From: CAYMCO01 sp964388955
GTDB taxonomy: Bacteria; Chloroflexota; Anaerolineae; Anaerolineales; E44-bin32
Direction: 5' to 3'
Assembly: GCA_964388955.1 (NCBI GenBank)
Contig: CAYMCO010000022.1
Location: 22,813 to 86,812 of the forward strand
Length of the DNA stretch: 64,000 nucleotides
Part shown: positions 54,614-62,086 of the stretch, in pieces
How positions within the stretch are numbered: position 1 is the first letter of the stretch
Layout: each line of letters starts with the position of its first letter
Position numbers and translations under genes: made by a program
The notes under the pieces: model-generated
What the model saw: the letters and a program-made list of their open reading frames with translations, nothing else
The model's database searches: none
Told to the model about the DNA's origin: nothing

Positions 54614-55390
54614 ATGGACGACAGCGGCACAACCGAGGTCAACGTTCCCTATCCGGACGCGGAGGCTATCCATCTACGCTTGTCCATCGGCGCCTGCCGG
54701 CTGCAGGTCAAGCCCGGCGCCGGGGAGGCGTGGGTCAGCGGCACATATCGCGACCCCACCGGCCGTGTCCCCCTGCGGGTGCTCCAGGAAGGGGGGACGG
54801 TGCGCATCACCCAGGGGCCCGATTGGGGGGACTTCACGCGCATCTTCGAAGGCGTCCCCACCTTCGATCTGGGCATCGGCAGTTCGAAGCCTTTCCAGTT
54901 GACCATCGAAGGCGGCGCCAGCGAGAACCGCTTTGATTTGAGCGGCCTCCCCATCACCCGCCTCAATCTCAAGCACGGAGCGGGGCGCAATGAACTGGAC
55001 TTCTCCGCCCCCAACCCTGCGCGCATGGAATCGCTGGAAATCGGCGCGGGCGCAGGGAACCTGGTGGCGCGCAACCTGGCGAACAGCAACGCTGCTCATC
55101 TGCGTGTGGATGGCGGCGCGGCGGCGTTCAGCCTGGATTTTGGGGGCGAGCTTTCCAAAGATATGGAAGTGCGCGTCTCCACCGGCGTTTCCAGCGTGGA
55201 CATTTCCGTCCCCGGAAGCACGCGCGCCAAGATCTACAGCGAATCGCTGTTGGGCGGGCTGCGAGTCGGGGATGGATTCACCAAGCAGGAAGGGGCATTC
55301 TGGACCCAAGGGGCGCTGGTAGGAGAAGGCCCGCTGCTGACCATCCACACAAATGTGGCCGTCGGCAGCCTGTCCATCAAGGCCACATAG
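54614..55390 (+). CDS. Toastrack-type (LiaF/DUF4097-like) beta-repeat protein
   Basis: 258 residues without signal peptide or membrane segment. The sequence is a run of beta strands of the toastrack type: LRLSIGACRLQVKPG, FDLGIGSSKPFQLTIEGG, NLKHGAGRNELDFS, LEIGAGAGNLVARN, VSTGVSSVDISVPG. Such domains occur in LiaF/VraT cell-envelope stress proteins and in adhesin-like DUF4097 proteins. ATG at 54614 with GAGGAG upstream, chosen over 54557. The next gene, 160 bp downstream, encodes a LiaF-like membrane protein, so both may sense or buffer envelope stress. Confidence 0.7.
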   Translation: MDDSGTTEVNVPYPDAEAIHLRLSIGACRLQVKPGAGEAWVSGTYRDPTGRVPLRVLQEGGTVRITQGPDWGDFTRIFEGVPTFDLGIGSSKPFQLTIEGGASENRFDLSGLPITRLNLKHGAGRNELDFSAPNPARMESLEIGAGAGNLVARNLANSNAAHLRVDGGAAAFSLDFGGELSKDMEVRVSTGVSSVDISVPGSTRAKIYSESLLGGLRVGDGFTKQEGAFWTQGALVGEGPLLTIHTNVAVGSLSIKAT

Positions 55391-55550
55391 CGCGACGGGT
55401 CTGGGCAGCAGATGGAGCTTTTTCCAGGCGCCGGACGTTGACCATGGCGCGCCCATCCGGTGCTTCGCACCGGCCGCTAATCCGGCCACGCTGCTCTCTC
55501 GGGCGGATGCACGCGCAGCGGGCGACAGATTCCGATCGAAGGAGGGGATC

Positions 55551-56084
55551 ATGCGACAGCGCGGATTGATCATCATCGGGGCGTTTTTCCTAGTTCTGGG
55601 TCTGCTGTCCCTGTTAAGCACACTGTTGAACATCGATTTCGGCGCCCTCTGCTTCCCTCTGTTCCTGATCTTCCTGGGCCTCCTGATCATTTTCCGGCCG
55701 CGCATGATCCCCGCCGACCGCGGGCTGAAGATGCGCTTGCTGGGGGATGTCAGATACCACGGAGACTGGACACTGAAGGATCTGGAGATCTGGTCGCTGG
55801 TGGGCGATGTGCGGCTGGATCTGAGTCAGGCCCACATCCCCGAAGGCGAGACGGAGTTCCGCATCATCAGTTTTGTGGGAGATACGCGCCTGATCGTCCC
55901 GCCGGAGGTGGGTGTGGCGGTGTCGTCGACGGGCTTTGTGGGAGATGTGTGGATCTTTGACGACAAATACGGCGGCCTTCTCTCCCCGGTGACCTACGCC
56001 AGCGAGGACTACGCCACCTCCCAACGCAGGGTCCGTCTTGAGACCATCTCTTTCGTGGGGGCAACCCGCGTCAAACGGGCATAG
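55551..56084 (+). CDS. LiaF-like membrane protein with toastrack domain
   Basis: 177 residues. Two membrane helices fill residues 4-48 (GLIIIGAFFLVLGLLSLLS and a second one ending LLIIFRP). A toastrack domain follows with three repeats LVGDVRLDLSQA, FVGDTRLIVPP and FVGDVWIFDD, ending SFVGATRV. It resembles the C-terminal part of LiaF, a negative regulator of cell-envelope stress two-component systems. AAGGAGGGG precedes the ATG. No LiaRS pair is adjacent; a NarL-type pair lies at 62087-64000. Confidence 0.75.
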   Translation: MRQRGLIIIGAFFLVLGLLSLLSTLLNIDFGALCFPLFLIFLGLLIIFRPRMIPADRGLKMRLLGDVRYHGDWTLKDLEIWSLVGDVRLDLSQAHIPEGETEFRIISFVGDTRLIVPPEVGVAVSSTGFVGDVWIFDDKYGGLLSPVTYASEDYATSQRRVRLETISFVGATRVKRA

Positions 56085-56214
56085 TCCCTTTCCCGGCTGT
56101 ACGGCCGGATTTCCGCGCGCGGATCGACGGCCGGAACCGGGCTGAGGGGCGTACGCATACCGGGTGTAGAATGCACATTCAGCCTGCCCAACCGCCGCTA
56201 GATAGGAGTGATCC

Positions 56215-57429
56215 ATGAGCGACTCACGCAATATTTTCGTGGATGAGACCCCAAGCCTGCCGATGGATGAGCAACCCGCGGAATTGGTGGAGCGCAAGGG
56301 CGTGGGGCACCCGGATTCCATCTGTGACGCCATCATGGACTCTGTGAGCGTAGAGCTATGCCGGGCCTATCTGGATCATTTTGGCCGGATCCTGCATCAC
56401 AATATAGACAAGGGGCTGTTGGTGGCGGGCCAAACCACCCCGAAGTTTGGTGGGGGGACGGTCGATGAGCCCATGCGCCTAATCTTCGGCGACCGGGCGA
56501 CATATGAGTACCAGGGGGTCAAGATCCCGGTAGGGGAAATCGCGGAGACGGCGGCCAAACGCTGGATGCGCGGAAACCTGCGCTTCGTCGATCCGAAGGT
56601 GCACCTGGAATTCCAGAACGAGATCAAACCCGGCTCACCGGAGCTGACCGACATCTTTGCGCGCGACGTCATCGGCGCCAACGATACCTCCGCCGGCGTG
56701 GGATATGCGCCGCTCAGCGAGACCGAGCGATTGGTGCTGGCGACGGAGCGGTACCTCAATTCGACCTCCTTCAAGGCTGCCTTCCCGGAGGCTGGGGAGG
56801 ACATCAAGGTCATGGGCTATCGCTTCGGGCGCCGCCTCACCTTGACCGTCGCTATGGCTTTCGTGGACCGGCACGTCTCCGATGTGGAGGCGTATTTCGA
56901 ACGCAAGGCGGCCATACACGACGAACTGCAGGGGTTTGTGTTCAGGGAGGCGCGGAACCTGGAGGAAGTCCGGGTGGATATCAACACCCTCGACGACCCC
57001 CGCCGTGGGGCGGGGGGCGTCTATCTGACCGTCCTGGGGACGTCGGCGGAGGGAGGCGACGGGGGCCAAGTCGGGAGGGGGAATCGGGTCAATGGGGTCA
57101 TCGCCTTCAACCGCCCTTCCACGACGGAGGCCGCCGCGGGGAAGAACCCGGTCAGTCATGTGGGGAAGATCTACAATCTGCTCAGCCATGAGATCGCCGA
57201 TCATATCCACCGGGAAGTGGAGGGAGTCCGAGAGGTCACCGTCTGGCTTTGCAGCCAGATCGGCAAACCCATCGACCGGCCTTTGATGGCCGCCGCTCAG
57301 GTGATCCCCGAACGAGACGCCGCCATCGAAGATCTGCGGGCTCCGGTGGACGCGGTCATCGACCGCGAGCTGGTCGGAATCCACAGCTTCACTGAACGCC
57401 TGGCCCAGGGTGAATTGACGGTTTGGTGA
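56215..57429 (+). CDS. S-adenosylmethionine synthetase, archaeal type
   Basis: 404 residues, the size and pattern of the archaeal methionine adenosyltransferase family (PF01941), not the bacterial MetK family. Visible are VERKGVGHPDSICDAIMDSVS, LHHNIDKGLLVAGQTTPKFGGG, DTSAGVGYAPLSETERLVL, TSAEGGDGGQVGRGNRVNG and GKNPVSHVGKIYNLLSHEIA. It makes AdoMet from methionine and ATP. AGGAGTGATCC precedes the ATG at 56215. A bacterial genome carrying this form may have acquired it from archaea, and it could be the only synthetase or an extra copy; the window cannot tell. Confidence 0.88.
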   Translation: MSDSRNIFVDETPSLPMDEQPAELVERKGVGHPDSICDAIMDSVSVELCRAYLDHFGRILHHNIDKGLLVAGQTTPKFGGGTVDEPMRLIFGDRATYEYQGVKIPVGEIAETAAKRWMRGNLRFVDPKVHLEFQNEIKPGSPELTDIFARDVIGANDTSAGVGYAPLSETERLVLATERYLNSTSFKAAFPEAGEDIKVMGYRFGRRLTLTVAMAFVDRHVSDVEAYFERKAAIHDELQGFVFREARNLEEVRVDINTLDDPRRGAGGVYLTVLGTSAEGGDGGQVGRGNRVNGVIAFNRPSTTEAAAGKNPVSHVGKIYNLLSHEIADHIHREVEGVREVTVWLCSQIGKPIDRPLMAAAQVIPERDAAIEDLRAPVDAVIDRELVGIHSFTERLAQGELTVW

Positions 57430-57534
57430 TCCATTGAACGGCCTGGAGCGCCTGCGCGAGCCAGACACAGCCAATGGGAGATCGCCCACGGCCCTTCTTC
57501 ATCCGAGGCGCGGCGCCCGGATATAATGGCAGCC

Positions 57535-58281
57535 ATGCATATTTGGTTCGGGGATACCCCTCTTGAGTGCGAGGCCATCGCTTTCGACAAAGATGGCACC
57601 CTGGTGGATCGGATGGCGCTTTGGCGAGGCCTTCATGAGGCCCGCCTTCCGATCCTGGAAGAGCGCCTCGACGAAGCGGCTTTCCGCCTCTGGCGATCCT
57701 TCTGCGGTGTAGATCCGGAGACCGGGGAGATCGACCTGGGCGGCCCCCTCGCGACGGGCTCGCGAGCGGAGGAGGTGCATGCGCTGGCGGTGGCCATCTA
57801 TCGGGAGACCGAAACTCCCTGGCCGGAGGCCGTTTCGCAGGCCCGGAATCTGCTGGCCGCGGCGGACGAGCGGCTGCCGGAACGCGCCTACGCCACCCCG
57901 CTCGAAGGAGTGCCGGGGGTCCTGCTGGAACTCGCCGCGGCGGGCCTGCCGCTGGCCGTCATCACCAGCGACCATGCGGCGCGCGCCATCCGCAGCGCAG
58001 AGTTATTGGGGTTCGATCAAGCGATCACCTGTATTGTGACCCCCGAGCACGTTCCACAGGGCAAACCTGCGCCAGAGATGGTCTACCAGGCGGCCCGGTA
58101 TCTGGGGGTCGAAGCTGACCGCGTGGCTGTGGTGGGGGACGCGATAGTGGATATGCGGATGGCGCGCGCCGCGGGAGCGATGCCGGTGGCCATCGCCAAC
58201 CAGTCGGCCGACCCCGACATGGCCGCGCTCGCGGCGATAACCATCCGGTCGGTCTCCGAAATCCGCCTGGCTCGGGAGTAG
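57535..58281 (+). CDS. HAD-superfamily phosphatase
   Basis: 248 residues. HAD motifs in order: FDKDGTLVD (I, nucleophile Asp), VITSD (II), KPAPEMVYQAA (III, Lys) and VVGDAIVDMRMARAAG (IV). The C1 helical cap suggests a small-molecule phosphatase of the phosphoglycolate phosphatase/Cof-like type. Two ATGs are possible. A TATAAT at 57522-57527 overlaps the first (57526) and would place transcription at about the second (57535), so a leaderless mRNA is suggested; no ribosome site is seen. Confidence 0.8.
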   Translation: MHIWFGDTPLECEAIAFDKDGTLVDRMALWRGLHEARLPILEERLDEAAFRLWRSFCGVDPETGEIDLGGPLATGSRAEEVHALAVAIYRETETPWPEAVSQARNLLAAADERLPERAYATPLEGVPGVLLELAAAGLPLAVITSDHAARAIRSAELLGFDQAITCIVTPEHVPQGKPAPEMVYQAARYLGVEADRVAVVGDAIVDMRMARAAGAMPVAIANQSADPDMAALAAITIRSVSEIRLARE

Positions 58282-58288
58282 ATGGGGC

Positions 58289-58502
58289 TCAGAGCGCCTG
58301 CAGCCCCGGGTCCGCATCCAAGTCGGTGCCGGGAGGGGCGACCTCCATCCAACCTCGAGGATCCGGAAGCGGATCGCGCCATCGGGTGCCTTTCACCTCG
58401 GCTGTATCCCCCGGGCGCCGACCCAGAAGGGCTCGGCCCAAGGGTGATTCATATGAGATCCTGCGCGTCAGGGGTGAAGTATTCGGCATCCGGCATGGTC
58501 AT
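58289..58502 (-). pseudogene. Degraded GreA-type elongation factor gene
   Basis: The downstream frame encodes ISYESPLGRALLGRRPGDTAEV, the conserved C-terminal end of GreA/GreB. The only good start (ATG 58502/58496, with GGAGGGG upstream) opens another frame: MPDAEYFTPDAQDLI, resembling a GreA N-terminus, which stops at 58449. The two frames would need one frameshift to join, and the coiled coil in between is missing. It is therefore a remnant or a sequencing error in a very short GreA-like gene. Confidence 0.55.
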
Positions 58503-58512
58503 CCCCTCCTGC

Positions 58513-58743
58513 TCATTTTCGCCTGCCGTCCCCCTGCCCCGCAGGCGTTTCGCCGCCTTCCATCGAGGCGGGATCTCCCGTCGGCGCCAAGAACGCCCAA
58601 TCCAACTTCAGCGGCGCCAAACCAACCACTACCAGCCGCGAATGGCACCGGGGGCAGCGCACGCGGTCGCCACAGCGGATCGGTTCCGTCAGATAGACAT
58701 CCGCGTCGCATTCGGGGCAAATGACCTTCACCGTCTTTCCCAT
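58513..58743 (-). CDS. LysW-like zinc-ribbon protein
   Basis: 76 residues. KVICPECDADVYLTEPIRCGDRVRCPRC has two CxxC knuckles of a zinc ribbon, and the surrounding pattern recalls LysW/ArgW carrier proteins. Those end in a Glu used to carry alpha-aminoadipate, and this protein does not: it continues with a Gly/Pro-rich tail. Function unknown, possibly a nucleic-acid- or metal-binding protein. ATG at 58743; the ribosome site is weak. A promoter lies about 165 bp upstream. Confidence 0.6.
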   Translation of the reverse strand: MGKTVKVICPECDADVYLTEPIRCGDRVRCPRCHSRLVVVGLAPLKLDWAFLAPTGDPASMEGGETPAGQGDGRRK

Positions 58744-59270
58744 GTTCCGTGGTCCATCCTCATCAGGGGGGTGTCTTGCCCGTTCGGCCACCCGTTGACG
58801 GACCGTAGGGCATGCCAATTTCGCCACGTATTGCCCGGATCCGGCCCGCTGAGGGTAACCCATATCCCCTCGCACCTATGGCCCATGGGATCAAGATAGT
58901 GCCTTGAAATACAGAATGCGTTGAGTCGCTGTGCAAATGGCATGTGAATCCGATGGTCCGTTTGCAGCTTGCGCCCACAGCTTGTATCATCTAATGGGGG
59001 AGCAGGGCCCGACGGGAATCATCCCCTGGACCGCTTCAATTCGACCTGCACATGTCTCTCCCGAAAACTCGAGGAAGGCCGAGAAGCAATGCGGCGCCCT
59101 TCACTCTCGGATTTTCTGACAAATCTGGACCAACCCATGCCGTTGCGGGAGAAAGTGACCAAACTCCTCCGCAACCTTTGGCGGCGGGTGGCGCTGAGGC
59201 AGAGCTGCTGTGGCCACCCGGGAGAGCCGGGGTGTTGAAGGGCGGCAGACGCCCCGTGAGGGTCGGACAG
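58744..59270. other. Intergenic region upstream of the zinc-ribbon gene
   Basis: It contains the zinc-ribbon promoter at 58908-58936 and otherwise shows no gene. Open frames on both strands here have no recognisable domain. A small GGGCG/CGCCC hairpin at about 59239-59254 may end the response-regulator gene. Confidence 0.4.
58908..58936 (-). promoter_or_regulatory. Promoter of zinc-ribbon gene
   Basis: On the minus strand TTGCAC (58936-58931), 17 bp, TGTATT (58913-58908). Confidence 0.45.
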
Positions 59271-59957
59271 CTAGTTGGAATCTGAGGCGAATCGATACCC
59301 GATGCCGGTGACAGTTTCAATAAAGTGGCCGGGCTCCAGGTCACGCTCTATCTTGTGGCGCACCCGGCTGATCAGGCCGCGAACCAGATCCCGGTTCCCT
59401 TCCCCGGAATAGCCCCACACCCGCTCCACGATCACGTCCACGGGGACCACGTGGCCCCGATTGGTCATGAGCAGGTAGAGCAGGCTGAATTCCAGCTGCG
59501 TCAGCCGTCTGGGCTCCCTACCGGAGACCGTCACCATGCGATCTGAGGGATCCAGCGCGATCTCGCTCAGCTCCAGCGCGGGGACCACAAAACTGGGCAG
59601 GTGGCGGGAACGGCGCAGGAGCGCCTGCGCGTAGGCCCCCAGGACCTGCGGGGAGACGGGCCGCTCCAGCACCACATCCGCGCCACCCCGCAGCAGATCG
59701 CAGATCGTCCTTTCGGGGTTTTGCTCAACGATCATCAGCAGTGGGACCCAGGTTTCCTTCCGCACCAGAGCCATGGCCGGGAGCGGTTCTTCCACTTCAG
59801 AGAGCGCCACAATCAGCACGTCAGCGGGATGGTCCGTCCAGCGATCGAGGATGCGCTTCAATTCTGAACTGGACGCAACGGAGAACCCGGCATTTCTCAA
59901 GACGTAGACGAGGATGTCCCTCTCGTCCTGATCCGAGCACACCACAATGGCCTGCAT
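59271..59957 (-). CDS. OmpR-type response regulator with atypical receiver domain
   Basis: 228 residues. Residues 1-120 form a receiver-like domain (AIVVCSDQDERDILVYVLRNAG), but the phosphoacceptor position reads DVLIVALSEVEE with no Asp, and the switch Lys reads LERPVS, so it is probably not phosphorylated in the usual way. The C-terminal winged helix is intact (LTQLEFSLLYLLMTNRGHVVP, RDLVRGLISRVRHKIERD, FIETVTGIGYRF). Candidate starts are 59957 (MQAIVV, GAGGGG upstream) and 59984. No kinase gene is adjacent; regulation may be by protein level or partner binding. Confidence 0.82.
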   Translation of the reverse strand: MQAIVVCSDQDERDILVYVLRNAGFSVASSSELKRILDRWTDHPADVLIVALSEVEEPLPAMALVRKETWVPLLMIVEQNPERTICDLLRGGADVVLERPVSPQVLGAYAQALLRRSRHLPSFVVPALELSEIALDPSDRMVTVSGREPRRLTQLEFSLLYLLMTNRGHVVPVDVIVERVWGYSGEGNRDLVRGLISRVRHKIERDLEPGHFIETVTGIGYRFASDSN

Positions 59958-60266
59958 GGGCCCCTCGCCGTCCGGACTATTCATGGAGCGGATTGCCCGC
60001 CCCCACCAAAGCCATCTCATTTTACCCGCGAAAGCAGAATTATTCCTCCGGTGAGGACTTCGGGAGTGCCTTTCATCTCGGAGGGCAGCCTGCGCCACAC
60101 CGGGGTGCTCGAAATGCTCCCCGCGCCAGATCACCTGCACGATGGATCCTTTCGGCCCCACCACAATATGCACCCAGAAAGGGTCCTGCGCCTGCTCGCC
60201 GACCGCACGGCGGCCGCCGACCCGAGTGGAGGATCGGATCAGCGGCCGACAGCATCTCCCCTTTGC
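59958..60266. other. Gap between response-regulator start and surface-protein gene
   Basis: No gene is called with confidence. The response-regulator frame stays open upstream to about 60173 and beyond with some protein-like composition, but no domain was recognised. GC-rich inverted-repeat potential (60210-60250) may end the 60267-61550 gene. Confidence 0.35.
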
Positions 60267-61550
60267 CTATTCCTCGGGCGTGGCTTCAGGGGTGGCTTCC
60301 GCGCTCGGCTCCGTGGGCGCAGGCGTCTCGAGAAGCGCCCATGAGAATCTGGCGGTCGCTTTGCCCTCTCGATTGACGTACTCGACCACGATCTTATGCG
60401 CCCCGTCCAGGCTCAGATCGAAGGTGCGAGTGGCTGCCGCCTTGGCCTCCCAGGCATCCAGCGCTTTGACGCCGTCCACATAGACCCGGGCGCCGCCGAT
60501 GGTCGCCACAGAGAAGCGGTAGGTGCCTGGCGCAAAGGTCAGCGTCCGAGTCCAGCGGATGGAGAATGCGTCCTCCGGCAGGCCGACGGCGGGCTTGCCG
60601 AGTTTCCATTGAAAGTCAATGGCGCTGTCATTTCGGATCAGTGCCGGCGTCCCCTGAAGGCGCCGGTTGGAGAAGTATCGCCCCTCCCACTCCGAGAAGG
60701 TGGGGGATTTTACCTTGCTCCAGGTCAGGTTGATGCGCGCCGCGCCGCTGCGATCCCGGTACTCGACGCGGATGTTGTGCCTGCCGCTCGCCAGGGACAC
60801 GTCGGCGGTCATCTCGACCCCCTTGTTCGCCCCATTCCAGCTGTTCAGGACCAGTTGGTTGTCGACGTACAGCCGGGCGCCGTCGTCGGCGGTCATCTTG
60901 AAGCGATAGGTGCCGCGATCGAAGCTGGCCCGCGTCGTCCAGCGCACGGAGAACATGTCGTTGGGAAAGCCGGCAGAGGGCGCACCCCGGCGCCAATTGA
61001 AGCTGACGCGGCTATCGGTGCGGATCAGGGAAGGGGATCCGCTCAGCTTGGCATTCTTGAAGTACTCGCCCTTCCACTCCGCGATGCCGCCGGCAGTCCT
61101 CTTGCCCACAAGGATCTGGGCCCAGAAGCCGCCTGTGCCGCTGCTCCCTATTCCAAATGCCTTGCCCGCCGCGTTCTGCAGGCGCCACTCGCTGCGATAC
61201 GTGCCGGCGCTGACCGGGGCGGTGAAAGTGACCTTAAGATCGATGGTCTCACCCGGGGCGACGCTCTGCAGGAGCGCCTTGGGGGATGTGGATCCCATCT
61301 TATAGCCCCTGTAGTAGACCAGGTCATAATCCTTGGTCCAGGTGCAGGTACCCACGTTCTTGATCCGCCAGATCTTGATGAAGGTCTCGCCTCCCAGGAC
61401 CTGGGTGTTGTCCGGGTAGGTGACATCCTTGACGAATTTCGCCCTGTCGGTGCAAGCGGTCGCCGCCAAGGGGGCGGCCGCCATTGTAGACAATGTAATT
61501 GCGCTCAAAAGCAGCGCTGCGAGCCAACGGTTGATTCTGTGCTTGTTCAT
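60267..61550 (-). CDS. Secreted protein with NBR1-like and two PA14 domains
   Basis: 427 residues. A signal peptide (AALLLSAITLSTMAAAPLAATA) is followed by an NBR1-type immunoglobulin domain (about residues 35-145; FIKIWRIKNVGTCTW and GTYRSEWRLQ). Two PA14-like modules follow (about 155-280 and 290-410), each with SVRWT/SIRWT and YRF..DDGARLYVDNQLVLNSW-type strands. The end is a Pro/Thr/Glu-rich tail. PA14 domains bind carbohydrates. ATG at 61550 with GGGAGG upstream is preferred to an extension at 61667. Likely a cell-surface or exported glycan-binding protein, a combination common in Chloroflexota (from general knowledge). Confidence 0.78.
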   Translation of the reverse strand: MNKHRINRWLAALLLSAITLSTMAAAPLAATACTDRAKFVKDVTYPDNTQVLGGETFIKIWRIKNVGTCTWTKDYDLVYYRGYKMGSTSPKALLQSVAPGETIDLKVTFTAPVSAGTYRSEWRLQNAAGKAFGIGSSGTGGFWAQILVGKRTAGGIAEWKGEYFKNAKLSGSPSLIRTDSRVSFNWRRGAPSAGFPNDMFSVRWTTRASFDRGTYRFKMTADDGARLYVDNQLVLNSWNGANKGVEMTADVSLASGRHNIRVEYRDRSGAARINLTWSKVKSPTFSEWEGRYFSNRRLQGTPALIRNDSAIDFQWKLGKPAVGLPEDAFSIRWTRTLTFAPGTYRFSVATIGGARVYVDGVKALDAWEAKAAATRTFDLSLDGAHKIVVEYVNREGKATARFSWALLETPAPTEPSAEATPEATPEE

Positions 61551-62086
61551 GCTTGCCTCCCAACAGGATTCCTTCTGGAGGAGACTGCCGGTCAAGGGCC
61601 TTCTCTCTGCCGCAGCCCTGCGCTGCCCTATTGCGGCGCTTGGTGCTCTATGGGCCCCTGTGGGCATTCCCCGCCTCCTGCCCCGATTCCGGCAGTTCGC
61701 TCACTGCTGAGCGCCGGTGGGACATCGTTTCTACTCACCGCGCCAACTATAGCGAGCCTGGCAGCGGGGCACATCGGCGCGAATGCGGAACATCACCTAT
61801 GCATTTTTGCGGATTTGACCCAGCCCAACATCGGCGCTTCCGCCGATGCATCCCCCCCGGCCCGCCCCCTATACTGGCAAGAACAGGAAATGACCCCGAT
61901 GGTGGGCATCCCGCGGACGGTATGCATGAAGAGTCGTCTCCCGAATGTTGCTGGGGGGGTTGGCGCTCATTCTGGCCGGGGCGATGGGGGCGTTGGCCGC
62001 GGGGCTGGCCGTCAGCTCGCCGCAGGGCCCGCTCGGCGACCCCATTATCGTGGAGACGGAGAGCGAGCCCGGACGGATCCCGCGGG
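61551..62086. other. Intergenic region with an orphan signal-peptide-like frame
   Basis: A plus-strand frame starting at 61945 encodes MLLGGLALILAGAMGALAAG, which looks like a signal peptide, but it runs into the histidine-kinase 3' end. Another frame begins at 61926 (MKSRLPNVAGG), and the two would join if the run of seven G at about 61948 changed length. No domain follows, so it is left uncalled. Confidence 0.4.

Noticed and set aside
60051..60266. Protein-like frame (GPKGSIVQVIWRGEHFEHP) upstream of the response regulator
   Set aside because: It has no clear start or domain and overlaps the expected end of the neighbouring gene; treated as uncertain non-coding.
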